Shown here: piece by piece, positions 1 through 12,870 of the stretch
Layout: each line of letters starts with the position of its first letter
How positions within the stretch are numbered: the stretch's first letter is position 1
From: Thuidium tamariscinum
Lineage: Eukaryota > Streptophyta > Bryopsida > Hypnales > Thuidiaceae
DNA: 64,000 nt
Direction of reading: 5' to 3'
Assembly (NCBI GenBank): GCA_947034885.2
Contig: OX344749.2
Location: 14,523,501 to 14,587,500, forward strand
Notes under the pieces: generated by a model
What the model was told of the DNA's origin: nothing
The model's database searches: none
The model's input: only the letters and a program-made list of their open reading frames with translations
Translations under genes and position numbers: made by a program

Positions 1-2
1 CC

Positions 3-251
3 AATGCCCGTACAACGATGCTTCCACCATTTGGCCTAAACCCACTCACTAAGGTTTGGAGGGTTCTGGATAGCAATAACCCCTTGACAAAGAACTTATC
101 AGAGTTCATTAAGCTTGCACAGATTGTTGTGACACATGTGATTGGATTTGTAAAGGATGAGAGGACTTTCTCGTCCCTTGCTTTCCTCAAGTCCAAGTTG
201 AGAGCTTCCCTTGTAGAAAACTTGGAAGTGGCAGTGGGGATGTATTCTTAG
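3..251 (+). pseudogene. hAT-family transposase, C-terminal dimerisation fragment (partial at left edge)
   Basis: An open frame enters from the left edge in frame 3 and stops at 251. The translation holds a stretch of the type EFIKLAQIVVTHVIG followed by DERTFSSLAFLKSKLRASL and a terminal VGMYS. This matches the pattern of the C-terminal hAT dimerisation region (a conserved S/DERxFS core followed by KSKLR and a short hydrophobic tail). The rest of the protein, including the catalytic part, lies outside the window, so it cannot be told whether the element is intact. The ATG at 18 is internal and is not a likely true start. What follows is AT-rich and non-coding. Family-level assignment is reasonable; activity is unknown. 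Confidence 0.6.
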
Positions 252-1399
252 AATATTTTCACCCTAGAGAGCTTTCCTTATCAAAAGGTGTTTGAAGAGT
301 AGTTCAGTGTAGGAGAAAAACGACGTTATTTGTTCCATGCATAGATACTTTACTGAATCTCAGCTAAATCCTAGTATGGTTCATCGAGAATGGAGGTTAG
401 GCTCTTCAACGTTAAAATTTTGAGGTTTATAGCATCTTGTAGGCCATGCATTTTGAATTTTGGCTTTCCAACATAGTAGGAGCAAGGCTAATATTAGTGA
501 CCTTTTAGATTATGATCAATTTGTCAATTATATGGTCTTGCAATGAAAATAAATCTAGTGGCTTAGTATTCCTTATTTCAGGATGGATGTAGCTATGTGC
601 AGTTGTTTTGCAATGAGTTTATTATCCTAAGTATTCTATTGTTTCTACGTTTGAGCATGTTCTTTTGCTGATATTTGTTCTTAGGAGCTTGTTGGCTTGC
701 ATTTATAATCATATATTTTCTTAGCCAAATGAATTTGTTACCTTCAAAATCCTCTTGTATTGTGCTTATCGACTGTTTTTAACAGTACTTGGACATGTTG
801 ATCAGTTTCTGTGTTCATCAGCTTCAACTTTAGTATGCATCATTTTAACTAGGGTATTGGAGCTTCTTTTCTTTTGCAGATATAGGTTGATTCTAGTCAC
901 TTACTTGCTTCATTACTTCGTTTGAGTTCTTAAATTGTTTTACTATCATGTACATATGATTATGTACTTGTAACTATGTGCAGGACTGGAGGCTTATTAG
1001 GGTGGGTAACTGGGTTGCATTCTTTGACAAATGTGCTAAATTTATTGTGCTTCACTTCTTGTTATACTTTAATGTGCACAATTTTACTAAGGCATCGGAG
1101 TGTATGTGAATGTGTGCAGGTTCGTGTTGGTTGTTAATTGTTTAGCTATGTGCTTTGACCCTAATTCTTCGTTATGCATTCATGTGCACATTCTTACTGA
1201 GGCATTGGAGTATATGTGTGTGTGTAGGTTCTATGTTGAAGGTTAGAAAGTTATAGTTTTTTTGCTTCATGAGTTTAGAATCGTGTATTGTAGTAATTAT
1301 TTGTAACATTCTTTTGCCATTTGATTTTCTGGGAATTTCTATGTTGTTCAAAAATTTCACCAATTATGTTGTCTTGTATGCACTGAAATTTGCCATATT
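252..1399. other. AT-rich non-coding stretch with diverged short repeats
   Basis: No gene is supported. Three diverged copies of a segment of the type ATGTGCACA..TTACTRAGGCAT.GGAGTRTATGTG..TGTGCAGGTT occur near 826-890, 1065-1125 and 1180-1235. They look like a decayed local duplication downstream of the hAT fragment. The small frames here have no recognisable content. Confidence 0.4.
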
Positions 1400-2559
1400 T
1401 GCAATACTAATAGACAGAGTGCATCCAATGAATAGCTTTAAGGCCCAATAATTTTCATAACTTTTGCCTATATGGTTAAAAAGTTATGGCATATGTTGTT
1501 TCCTTTGAAGAGTGGGGAACCCAGGCAGCAAAAAAAAATTCTTAAATTTATTTATTTAAATAAATAAAAATTTTAATTGGTTTATTAGATTTTTATCTAT
1601 GTGTAAATCTTTTAATCATTCCATTTTGATAAATAAGTCAAAAAAGTTATGAGGAATTTTTGTTTTGGGGTAGTTTGTGGGTAGTTAACTCTACTCTTCA
1701 AAAAAGTTTGAAATTCTTTATTTAATTCTATTTTTGATATTTTTGAAAAAAATGAAAATATTGGGTGAAGATTGTTTATTAGAATACTTTTACCATTAGG
1801 ATTTCCATTTTTTATTTTTATAAATAAATTGTTTACAATTTAATATTTTCAAGCATTTTCTACTTCTTTCTACTTACTATTTTTTTCCTATATGTTGTAC
1901 AATTCTAAATGATTTGAAATTTTTTGAGCACATATCCAACTTGAATTGTAAAATGAATTCAAAGAGTAACCATAATTTTAAGTATTTTTTCATACAAATG
2001 TGACCTTCTAAAGTGCAACTGCCTAGGTCTTCACAGGGATAAAAAAAGGATTTTTGTTAGTTCAAATGTTAATATCTTGCAATCTACACGCTAAAAATTT
2101 CATAAGAGGTTTTTCAAAGGTCTGAGAGACTGTTTCAGACCTGCTCCCCAATCTGTGAACCCATCAGATTAAATAATAACTAATTTTTTTTTAAAAAGTA
2201 AAAATAAAAAATAAAAAATAAAAAAAAATAAAAAAAATAAATTATATTTAAATTATATTTTTTAATTATTAAATTATTAATTAAATATTAATATCTGATG
2301 TGGTAGTCTCTTGGCCACATCAAATCGCCTCTGTGGCAGCTTTTAGCAAGTTCCCACAGTCCGGGAACTTGCGATCTTCTACACAAGCTGAAAAACTTCT
2401 TATGCTAAAAATTTTTCCACATCTTTTCAAACCACCTAACTACAAGATCCTATGATTAAATATGTCAAAAAATGGTTTTTTTCAAAGAATTTGCACTTGT
2501 ACTAAAAAACACAGTTTTGGAGTGATTTTGGTGAAAATATAGTCAAAAACCTTTAAAGG
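1400..2559 (+). mobile_element. Non-autonomous TTAA element, 0.92-kb family, copy 1 (5' end decayed)
   Basis: The sequence from about 1400 lines up with the copies at 32241-33165 and 35961-36910 in the same orientation. Shared blocks include TAGCTTTAAGGCCCAA, CATAACTTTTG, TTCTACTTCTTTCTACTTAC and ATATCTTGCAATCTA. The right end reads CCTTTAAAGG followed by TTAA at 2560-2563, close to the CCTTTAGGGG-TTAA of the well-preserved copies. The left terminus is not recognisable. A separate element at 2101-2403 interrupts it. It has no coding capacity and was presumably moved by a piggyBac transposase (inference from TTAA and terminal similarity). Confidence 0.6.
2101..2403. mobile_element. Mutator-like MITE inside TTAA element copy 1
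   Basis: A 303-bp insertion is flanked by an 11-bp direct repeat GCTAAAAATTT (2090-2100 and 2404-2414). It has imperfect terminal inverted repeats beginning CATAAGAGGTTTTTCA on the left and, in reverse complement, ATAAGAAGTTTTTCA on the right. The interior is an AT-only tract followed by a hairpin-forming CTGATGTGG..CCACATCA and a second palindrome GCAAGTTCCC..GGGAACTTGC. A 9-11-bp duplication is typical of Mutator-like elements. It has no coding capacity. Confidence 0.6.
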
Positions 2560-2729
2560 TTAATTTTTAATTCTTAAAAAGAAATACTTTTCAATACAAG
2601 TAGGAGTTTAAACTTCTAAATAGTCATGTAGTAGCTATGTATGTGGTTGAAATGGGTGAGAGCCAATACCATGCCTAGAATTTATTTCAATTAGTATGCC
2701 ATTGTATATAATAGGACAACTCCCCCCCC

Positions 2730-2733
2730 TTAA
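2730..2733. repeat. TTAA target site, left flank of dead piggyBac element
   Basis: TTAA is directly followed by CCCCTAAGCGTTCGAG. The matching right terminus at 22726 reads, in reverse complement, CCCCTAAACGCCCGAG, and is also followed by TTAA. Confidence 0.7.
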
Positions 2734-2771
2734 CCCCTAAGCGTTCGAGCGACCATTTTCTGGTTGCTGCC

Positions 2772-5700
2772 TGTGGGCACTTTATTCCCACCCTTGGAAT
2801 AAAGTGTACACAACCAGATTCTACTACTTTTGCAAACAATCTCTAGTAAGTGTCTAACCTACGTGTAATCCAATTACGCCTTCCAAGCAATGGATCTTTC
2901 TAATTTCCTACTCCTAATCAGTCTCCTTGTGATTGCTAGGGTGAAATGACTTCACTTTTAAGTTTTGATTGAATTTGGCTAAGTCTTTTTGATTGGTTTC
3001 TAATTTTTAATGTCTATGAGAGTCTAAAACTTCACTTGATTTGGTCAATCCTTTTTGACCTTCATGCAATTGAGCGGGTTTTATCTGAGCACTCGTTCTA
3101 TTCTTACTTCTTTGCTAGTTGATCAAATTCAAAGTAGATGTGGTTTCTTTTGTTCTAAAATGTCTTTTATAGAATCTAACCCTAATTTGTTCCTAGGTTG
3201 TCTCTTAATCTCGATAATGTATTACTTCACTAATTCTAACTACTTGGGTTAAACACTAGAATAGGTAATTTGAGTAAAAAGAGGAATAATTTTATCCCTT
3301 CCAACGTGAAAACCTCAATACTTGACCTTAGAATAAAAGTGAATTCTTATGGTAAATTTTGACCATTGACTGGTTCATCAAAATTTTACCTTGTTGAATC
3401 CTTTTTTATCTAAGTAGTCAAATTCCTTTGGGTTTATTCTTTTACCCTTCCTAGTTTATCAACGTCAATTCCCACTAATTGATCCTTGGAATAAACTACC
3501 GTAAGTAAAATTTGACCATTATCCAGTTCACCAAAATTTACTTATCAATTACTTTTCTTTGGAATTGCTTATAGCTTTTAACTTTCTACTTTTAATCAAA
3601 AGTCTAACATTTAACAATCTATATTTTTTGGTGATTTTATCTTGTTTAATTTCTAATGACGTTGTGGACTTTGGTTGGTTCTAAATTCGTGTTACTTTCT
3701 AATTTGGGGACTAATAGCTAAATTCTATGTTAAAGAAATTATAGAAAAAATGATAACAAAGGAGATTGTCAAAGACTAACCGCCATCATGACGACTTCAA
3801 GGTCTTCGTGCGATTCCATAAACTCTCCAAGTTGCGCTCACTCCACCTCCATCCGATGTCTTTGTCTTTGGATATGGTATTTGCTTATACTTTGAATACT
3901 TTGAATGGAGTATTTTCCTTCAAAGCCTCGTTCTTTTCTTTTAGCTTCTTTTTGTAGTTTTCTTTATCTTTTGGGCCCCTTCCTTTTCCTTCAAATGGCC
4001 TCCAAGGTCAACCTATAAAATATCCTAATATAATCTAATTTTTTGAAATTATCACTGAATGGTCTTGAAAGTCAATTCTACTACAACTAAGGCTTCTCAA
4101 CTTTTCTCTAAATTGGCAAGGCTCTAAACTTCCCAAAGTCAAACTATTTTTTTTTTCTATTTGTCTTTATTCTAAAACTATCGTGGTTAAGAAAGTCAAC
4201 TATTCTAACTAGTTCGGTTTTGAGCCACCCAAGCCTTCTTCTCCAAATGCTTGTGCCTAATTCTCCACTTCAATTCTTGTGCTTGTGTTTGTATTTGCAA
4301 TTTGGGGAGCTTGAGTATTGGTTGAGAGTGTTTGATAAAAGTTTTGGAGATCCAGCAACATGTTTGATCAAAGTTTTTGGAGATCCAGCAACTCCGTAGC
4401 CCTGGCTACTCAACCTGGGTACTAATATCCCTTCCAAAGGGGTTGACTTCTCAACTGAATTGATGCCCAGCCTAGTTGTGAGGCTGCCTTTGAACTGAAT
4501 TGATGCCTTAGCCTAGTGTGAGGTTGCCTTCCAAACTGAATTAATTTCTCAGCCTGGGTGGAGGCTGCCCTGTTGATCTGGGGTGATGGTCAACCTCGTT
4601 TGACCAGATCAGACCTTGCTTTGAGCCCCCTCACTACTTCTGGACTTTTGAAATTTTGTTGGAAAACTATCCCAAGTTTTGTTGGGAACTGGCTGCAACC
4701 TTCTTCTTCAAAGTTTCCTCTTTCTACTTGATTTTGGGAAATAAATGCTAAACTTGCTTGCTTGTGTCTCAAACTTCAAGCTAAATTTTCCCCCAAAAAC
4801 TCAAGCTAGATAGTTTAGAATTCCAAGTTTTGGAAAGTGTTTGGGACCCCGTAGGATATCATCCCAGTTTTTTCCAAATGAGATGATATGGTATGTGTAA
4901 AAGCCAGTATGTAGTCTGATCAGTACGTGATCAAGCCACCGAGATCATTGAGTTAATGAGCCTGTCAGTCCGCTGCCTGCTATCGGTTGGTCAGTCTGCT
5001 GCTGCTGCTAGGTCGGTGGGGGAATCCGGCCACTACCCGGAACAGTACTGGTAGCTGGTTGGTTGGGAACTTGGAACAAAAAAACACAACTAAACCCAGC
5101 AGTTGCTAGCCATAGGTAAAGCCAATTTTGGACTCTCCTTGGGGGACCCTTTCACACAAAAACAAATTGGAAAATTAGTATGAGCAAGTTCAAAGCTTCA
5201 CCATCCGGGGGGCTTAGGCCTGAATTTTGGAAGGAAATTGATGAAACTTTTGGCTAAATTATAAGGTTCCTAGAATTTTGGAAATAGCTTTGCCGTATTG
5301 GAGGTATTAGCCTCAAATTCTAGGATAATTTTGCCAGAGCTCTGCCCACTTAAGAACTGAAAGAAAGTATGGATCCTATCCAAACTTCCACAATGTAACC
5401 AGGACCTTAATCATATGTTTAAGCTTAGGGGGATCCTCGATAAGCCAATCCAAGCTGTGAATCCCTTGTCAAAAGACTTAAATCGAATAATTTCGATGTT
5501 AAAGCTTCAGAATAAGAGTACTAATGAAATGAATAAGCACTCCAAAGGTACCTCAAAATCCTTTGTACGTGCCTACAACAAGAAGAACTTAGAAATGTGA
5601 TGGAGATTCAAGTGTATCAAAGAGAACAAGAGTTTGGAGAATACCAAAAAACTTAGTAAGATAGTCACTTGTAGTGTGGACTTTGCAAAATGAAAGGATG

Positions 5701-6936
5701 TTGGAATAGAGAATGTGAAATGAAATAGAATTTTGATAATGAAATAGAGGTTTAGAGGTGTGGAATGAGGGGAGGGGGAGGCCTTTTATACATTTCCAAG
5801 GCCTCCTCCCCCCTCAAGTTACGTTCTAATCTACCAAAGAAAAAACCAAATTAACGATCTAAAAATCTACCCTATTACTGTGGCTACTATAACTTTTGGA
5901 GAAATGGCCCGATTGCCAAACGGACAGCTCTATTAGCTTCAAAAGACCCAAATTAGTTTAAGAGAACTCCTACCCCTTACTCCTGGAGCCTAATTGCGCT
6001 TAAAAGCTAACATTTACGAATCGGTAAAAAGGGTGGAAAATCTATCTATTGGAATTGATTTTTTCCAAAGGTTTTGACTAGCCAGGGTTGTTGGGGAGGT
6101 CCAAGAATGTAAGAAAAGAGTCTAAGTTGACCCGAATCGGACTCCGTATGCTCCTCGTACGCCGGTCAACTCGTGAGAATTTCGGTAAAACCATTAAAAC
6201 CTGTTGTCGTTGCCGGTTCTAGTACTTGTTGATGTCAAAATGTCTTGAAATTTGGCGGAATGCTTATTTATGCTAACACATACTATCCTAATTTTTAGTG
6301 GAATTTTACCATCACCGTGGAATTTTCTATGAATTTCCAATTGCTAGTAAACGTGGTTGACTTCCCATGGAGTCATTTCCGTAATTTGGAAAATTAAAAA
6401 ACTTTTAGGGGATCTTCTAGGATGCCCCCTAATGACAAGTGCAAAGTTTCGCTTAAAACCCACACTGTCTAAATAAAGTAGAAATTGTACTATAGCGAAC
6501 TTAATTCCTCCAGGGAGGAATCATTTCCATACAAGGGAATCTCCACAACTTGGCTTTGCCGTGACGCTATTGAGTGACTACCGGAATCCCATGGCTTTTA
6601 GTTAGCCCAATTCTGCCAAAATCCTTTTCGAGAATTTCGATAAGAATGGTCTTGATGCTTTTGCACTAATCCGTCTCCCGGATATTAGTTAGTGCAATCT
6701 CTTGGTAATTGCTTAATATTATATCTAATCACTTGATAAGACGTAGAAATTGGCTCTAGGGAGTCTTTTTAGGTACTCCGGAATAATTATAACCAATTCT
6801 TCGTAATAATCAGGAATTGTATCAATCCTACTTTGAGCATTCCTTTTAGTTGATTTTTAACCATAGTGCCCCTACATATGAGCAACAAGCGAAAAAAGAA
6901 AAATCCGAGGCCTGAGTGACAATGACGAGACTCACA
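2772..6936 (-). mobile_element. Solo LTR, family A, copy 1 (minus orientation, oldest)
   Basis: The left boundary is TGTGGGCACTTTATTCCC and the right boundary ends GACTCACA, giving TG..CA ends in minus orientation. The flanking 5-mers are CTGCC (2767-2771) and CAGCC (6937-6941), a target duplication with one mismatch. It is homologous in reverse to 10890-14380 along its length. A conserved promoter-like TATAAAAGG lies at 5782-5790 (read on minus). A triplicated minisatellite is at 4452-4570 and a GAAGCTTTGAAC motif, read on minus, is near 5192-5203. No gag, pol or second LTR is present. It sits 38 bp inside the dead piggyBac element. Confidence 0.75.
4340..4570. repeat. Short tandem duplications inside solo LTR copy 1
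   Basis: A segment ending GGAGATCCAGCAAC occurs twice (about 4337-4360 and 4367-4391). It is followed by three diverged copies of a roughly 60-bp unit containing AACTGAATTGATGCC..CAGCCTAG..GTGAGGCTGCC between about 4452 and 4570. Non-coding. Confidence 0.6.
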
Positions 6937-6941
6937 CAGCC

Positions 6942-7886
6942 CTACTTGGTCGGGTTGCCCAGCACAAAAAAAATGAAAATTTTTGCACCTTATTTTTTTT
7001 GGTGGGTGCCTTGAAGTCTTTACTATGATCTAGGGTAAGGAATTACTGGAAGTAACTATAGAATGCCTAAACTTTATTTTCTTGAAGTTGCTGGCTCTAG
7101 TTTTGGCTTGAAAGTCTGAAATATTCAAGATCATGAACTAATAAGAAGTGGCCACGTGTACTTTTTGAAAGGCTGCCCTAGGTAGTCCTTACCAGGGAAG
7201 AAAGCTTGTAGTCTCATTTCCCTTCCTCATGAGGCAAGGACTAGTTTCACTACACGGGCACTATCATAACAAATTTTCAAGTGCACTAAGCTCATTGTAA
7301 GGGATGACAGACTAAAATCAGGTGAAAGTGACCAGTTTGAAGGTGGTAGTTAGCTTCCCTCTTCAACTGAAGTGGACACTCCAAAGTCACCATGAACACT
7401 AAGCTTAATTCAAGTCAATATACACCAAGTGTGCAACTATAAGTGCAAGCCTTTACAATTTAGAGTCTCCCTCAATCCTAAGAATCTCAAGAGATCCCAC
7501 TATAATAGCTCTACAACTACAACAAAATAGTTACATATTTCTTTTGACTAAAAGCTCACTCATATAACTTTTACTGCACTATTAGGACAGAATATACCTA
7601 AACGTGAGAACATAAGTGACAGCATGCTGCATTTACAAAAGATACCAAGATCTTATTCTGAAATAAAATTCCTAGAATCCAGGTACTACTGAATTCAACC
7701 AACATTTTTCTTCTACATGCCCACCTTCAAGTGCCTTCATTCATGAACTTTAAAGCCGACAATTGAGAAGCAAGAAGTCAAAGGAAATTCAATGCACCTC
7801 ATCCACAAAAGATTCCATATGTTCCTGAGGGGTGAAAGAATTAAAACACACTACAACACTACTTTCTAAAGAATACAACAATCAAC
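6942..7886 (+). other. Non-coding 5' part of the dead piggyBac element
   Basis: This is the sequence between solo LTR copy 1 and the ORF1 relic. It has no supported gene. By position it corresponds to the promoter-proximal part of the element. In the intact copy the equivalent interval, 55427-56141, is about 0.7 kb. Confidence 0.4.
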
Positions 7887-9260
7887 ATGGATTCATCCTC
7901 TCTCTCATGCCTTACAATTCCTTTGTCTCTCAATGCAACAGCTAAAGTGATCCAACAATGGGCATGTAAGGAACATGGTGCCTCTAAAGCTCAGGTTCAC
8001 CTTCTCTTTGCTTGTATGGACAAAGATTTCCTTGCTTGTAGACCTAAACTAGCAAGAAGTAGGATTCTCTCCAAACAACCATCAAACAAGAACTATCGGC
8101 AATTATATTACCGCAATGTTGTTGCCATCTTGGGTTGGGGTCCTGATCGACGGATTGAAGGAGATGGTCGAGGTTTTAGCACTGAAGTGTACTACCACTT
8201 GCGAACCAAGGTCTTCCCTGATCTACTTTCCGTGACCAACCTTGGAAGTAAACAGAACTACGTGAAGGTCAACGTTGGAACTGCAGGCAGATAAAAATGA
8301 ACAGAAGGTCGCGGCAAGAGCAGCGATCCTCACTTCGAAGACTTCGACCTACTGGACATCAAGGATGGCATCCCCAGCAGCAACTTCACAGGTTTGTTTC
8401 TACCCCTCTGTATTCCATTATTGCTCATCAATTTCATACATCAGGATTTAACTAATTATGAACTCAATCGTAGGTCAAAAGAAGAAGAAGAGCAAGGGCA
8501 GTACAATAGTTTTTGTACAACAGGGGTCGGCAAGCGCACAAGACGATCATGCCAACAATACCCTAGGTTAGTCCCTCAACTGTCTAGTTTCCACATGTAA
8601 TCACCCAATGTCAACCTCTAGAATCCTGAACACACACTTGTATTTCAGCAGGAGAACAATTGCAAAACACCATCATTGATGGAGAACGGAGGAAGGAACT
8701 ATAGCGACCACCAAGCAATCCCGACAATCTTGCAAACAACACCCCAGGTTCTTTTCTATCTCTACCTTTGGGGTTTTTTTAAATTTGGAGTTAAGCAATA
8801 GTGCTTATTGGATGCTTGTGTGTGGCAGCCCTAGACGTGGTTGTAGGTCCTAAACGCACAGTTGTCCAGCTCTATCAGGATTGGAGTGCCATCAATTTTC
8901 ACTTCGCCCGAAAACCTGCAAAGAAGCCATCCCACGCCGTGGCAATCAGAGAAGGGGCTCAAAATGCAACCGACCACCCTGATCCCCCATCAATGTTGCA
9001 ACTTGGAAATACAACAACCACAAGCTACTAGAAGATTGTAGGAGGCACTCGATAATGAAGAGAACTCAATAGACGATGATGGTGACATTCAGGGTTCCTC
9101 ATTTTCGATGCCAATGAGAGTATCAAACTCGTATCTGCTAGACGAAAACAAATGTCATGACGAACAAGAGATGACAACTAAGGCTTTTTCAGTCTAGGCC
9201 TCGCCATATACTCCTACTTTCACGATGTGACCAAAGAAGAGATGTATTTCATTATCATGA
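7887..9260 (+). pseudogene. piggyBac-associated ORF1 relic (multi-exon)
   Basis: The frame 7887-8294 (135 codons) aligns with the start of ORF1 of the intact element. Both share an F/Y-R-x-L-F/Y-Y-x-N-[IV]-x-x-ILGW block followed by a basic stretch and a [FV]x.EV[FY]H.....VWPD/VFPD segment. Here these are YRQLYYRNVVAILGW and LRTKVFPDL. Downstream, GT-AG pairs mark plausible small introns: donor near 8391 with acceptor near 8474, donor near 8565 with acceptor near 8649, and donor near 8754 with acceptor near 8828. The intervening exons are rich in E, K, R and Q. The frame breaks at 8294 and later, so it no longer encodes one product. Function is unknown; a DNA-binding or accessory role is speculation. 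It is cut off downstream by the solo LTR inserted at 9320. Confidence 0.55.
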
Positions 9261-12200
9261 AAAATAAAAGTACAGTTACCTTGCAAAAATCTATCATATA
9301 TGAAATCTTGCATGAGGAGTGTAAACGCTTTTCTACCCACCCTTGGTTAAAAAGAAAACACAACTAGGTTCTTTTAAATTTTGTATGGTTTTTAATCTAT
9401 GGGTGTTGTGATGGTTGTCCATTGTGCCTTTCAAGCAATGGATCTTTCTAACTCCTAAGTACACTCAAAACATGCTAAAAACTAATCAAACATACTTAAA
9501 ATGCAAGTTATCACATGATTAACCTCTACAATCGAGCCGCTGGAGTTATTTTGCTAAAGTTAGGTCAAACTAAAGCTAATTACCCTATCTTGTAGAAGAT
9601 TAATTCATCTTTCCAAAACTATAAAATTCAACCTAATCGGACATTCCTATCAAAAGTTATGAGCGAATGAAGTTGAACCGCTAATCGGTTTATCCAAACT
9701 TCATCCCCTAATTACTTCTAATCTACAATTTTAAATTTAATGTTTATTTAGGTTTTGAGTTTTAATTATTAGCCTTATTCTAGTTTACTCAATTTGTTCC
9801 AAAGTTTCAAGACTTATCTAGTTTTCATTTAAAACTTCATCCATTTCTATCTTTCTTGTTTTAAATCGGATTTCTACGTGTGACATGTTTTTAGAAACCT
9901 CTAAGCTAATTCTACAAGGTTTTTAGTCTAAAAATCAAAATCAAAATCAAAATCGCCTTGGTACTCTGAAGTGTACTTCTAGTTCGGCTACTTAGTCTAA
10001 ATGATAAACTTTGAATATCCGAAAAAATAGGAAAAGTTAAGTTCATACCTCGGGGTTCACATCGTTAGGAAGGTTGTTGTACACTCCTTCAAATTCCCCA
10101 TCATTCGCCATCTTCCTCAAACCCTTGATATTTTTGCTCACGGCTTGAAAGTGATTTTTTTTTAATACAAATTTGAAGTTTTAAACTTCTAACTACTTTT
10201 TCTTTCTATTTTACTTTTTCCTCTTCAACACTATTCCCCCTCCATTATTGTATTCAAATGGTTGACTTGGCATCTAAATAATAATTGATCTTCTATCAAC
10301 TTTTCAAATCAATTATTATTTTATCTAAACAATAATTGATCTTCTATCAACTCTTTAAGTCAATTATTATTTTATCTAAGTTCTATTGGTTCAAAATGAC
10401 TCCCACAAATTTTCACCTAATCCAACTTCTAATTTCTCTTCAACTTCCAAATGCACTCTTCATCTCCTTCATTTGCATTCTACACTGTTGAGTTGGAAGA
10501 GATTTGAAAACATACTATGAGAGGTTCTAAACTCTAGTCTATTTCAATGTTCTATTGGAAGTTTTTTGGCAATTGTGAAAAGTTTCTATTTCTATACAAT
10601 ATTTTCTCCAACCTTTTCTCTCCTATAACTTGTCTCTTCACTCTTCTATCTACCTTTCTCTTTTTTTAATTTATTGTTTTCGTTTAAACTATTCTAGTTC
10701 CTAGTCTATGTTTTCAAAAGTTCAAGAAATTCAAAAAAATAAGAAACATGTCTAGCATAGAGCCAGACAGTTTCGTTCACAGTAGGTCACTTACAGCAGT
10801 TCAGTCAAGCAAATTTAGTAAAGCAAGTTCAGTCCAGTAGTTTGGTCAAACCAAACCAGTCAATCATACTCCCAGTCAGATTGAGCTACTGTGAGTCCCC
10901 GATTCGTCACCAGGGACTCACGGGTTCTTTTTTCGAATTCCTACATAAATTAAGGCATAATTAGGCTTATAAAATCCACAAAAGGGCATTAAACCGGTAT
11001 TGGCATTACACATATCAATGTGCCATTTGGTCATTAGAGGGGATTTAGGATAGTTTACATCCAAAACGAGCCTTGTCTTAGCTAAATAGACGCCAAACTG
11101 ATAGTAATGTGCAGGATTAGGGTAAGAAGCCTAAAAAGGCCCTGTCTAGGCTAGGAAGTCCTCATGGGGGAATCTAGGAGGAATCCCCCACTCCTCATAG
11201 CATCGAAAAGAATACAAGCGGAATACCAACCTTGAAATGCAGGTACTGGGCGGGTTTCCTAATTCTAGGAGCACACAGTGGGGATGTAGATTTGCATCCA
11301 AGTGGGGGAATCCCATGGGTGGTCCCCTCTAAAGTTTGGGAATTTTCCAACATTGTTTGGACATTTTCCCAAACGGTCAACCACGGTGGACTTTGGGTGG
11401 GAATTCGAAAGAATATCCCAAAGTGCGATAAAATCCCACTAAAAATCCGGCGAGGCGGTCTCACACCAACGGAGCACTTCCCTAAGTTTAAAGACAAATC
11501 GATAGTTGGAAGATCCCGAATCGGCGACATTCCTCCCCAACTGACAATTTAAATGACGGAAGCTGCAGTTGACCCGCGTACCGGGACCATACGACATCGG
11601 AACGAAGCCTAATTTGGGTCTATTTTTACCCCCTTCTATCTACTTAGGAGATTGGTGAAAGTTTGGGGTCCAAAATTGCCAAACTCCAAAAGTTGGGAAT
11701 TTATCCCAACTTTGACCCCAACTTACACTAAGATTCTTTGAGAATTTGGACATAGTTGAAGGGATAAGGGGTTCTCTTCGGGCTAATTATGGCCTTCCAG
11801 ACCCAATGGCACAATCCGTTTGCCATTCAGAGCTAATCTCCAAAAGTTAGCCTTTTGGGGACAGTACATGGAGGAGAAATGGGGGTTTAAGGCCCCCTCT
11901 AATGCTTTTTTGGAGAGTTTGGGCCCCAATGGCCATGGGGAACGTGTAGGGAACCCGTGGGGAACTCCGGGCACATGTGGGAGCAAGTACCACCTCAAAA
12001 AGTTAGTGGAGGTGGCTCCAAGTGCTTGGTGTAAGTAATTTCAAATTAAGTAGGTGGGAACACATGGGAACTTCTCCCATGTGAGAATTTGTAGATTTTG
12101 GGGAAGGTAAATTAGGTGGTCTTGCAAGTTCTTGTAAGGTTAGGTAAGATTTGAATTTCTCAATTCAAATTGTGTAGATTTTAGATGGATGGTTAGATTT

Positions 12201-12659
12201 GGGATTGGTAAACATATACGGACCTCCTAAATTCCCTCATCTAGTTATTCTTAGTAGATTAAGGGGGGGTGTTGCTCCCTTTTGAGTATAAAAAGGGCGT
12301 CATTCTCCTCTCATTCTCTCTCTCTCTTACTCCTACCCATTTAAGGGAGGAGCACTATTGAGTCCGGGTTATGCTGGATTTCCTTTGGCTTTTGATGCCA
12401 AAGGAGCCTTTGATAGTTTTGGGGTTGTTGCACCTTTGGCTTTTGTAGTTTGTACTTGGGGACTTGAGACCCCCCCAAGTTGTGTGGGAACTTTTACTAA
12501 TTGATGTTGGGCCACCTTTTGCATTGTAAAGCAAGTGAATGTTGTTGTGGGAGAGGCTTGTGAGGAACCGAGGGGTGACTTGGGAGGTGACTTAGAAAGT
12601 ATGTTGTAACTTGTACCCACCTTTCTCTCCCTCTTCTCTTGTGCATAAAGTTAGACTAG

Positions 12660-12870
12660 TCCCACAGGGGATGGCGAAGCTTTGACCATTATTCTTGAAT
12701 AGGCAATTGTCACTCCTCACCTCCCTCTTTTCTTGTGCACAAGGGTAAGCTAGTCCCATAGAGGACGGCGAAGCTATGGGCCCCCTCCGTCTTTAGGAAG
12801 ATAAGAAATTTTAGTCACGTGTCAAAAAACCTCCCCTCACGGCGAAGCTTTGAACCCCTTAAGTCTTAGC
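12660..12870 (+). repeat. Repeated GCGAAGCTTTGA motif in LTR copy 3
   Basis: GGCGAAGCTTTGAcc-like words occur at about 12674, 12767 (as GCGAAGCTATGG) and 12841, each preceded by C-rich or CACGG sequence. The same word recurs in the other family A LTRs: minus strand at 14.72-14.86 kb, plus strand at 27.51-28.13 kb and once at 5.19 kb (minus). It is a conserved internal feature of the LTR, possibly regulatory. Confidence 0.5.

Noticed and set aside
11195..11552. Overlapping opposite-strand open frames of 106-111 codons.
   Set aside because: They lie inside the U3 part of a solo LTR, are low-information and have no recognisable domain. They are explained by base composition.
12369..12620. 83-codon minus-strand frame.
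   Set aside because: It lies in the transcribed part of the solo LTR and its composition (S, T, P, K) reflects simple sequence. No family match.
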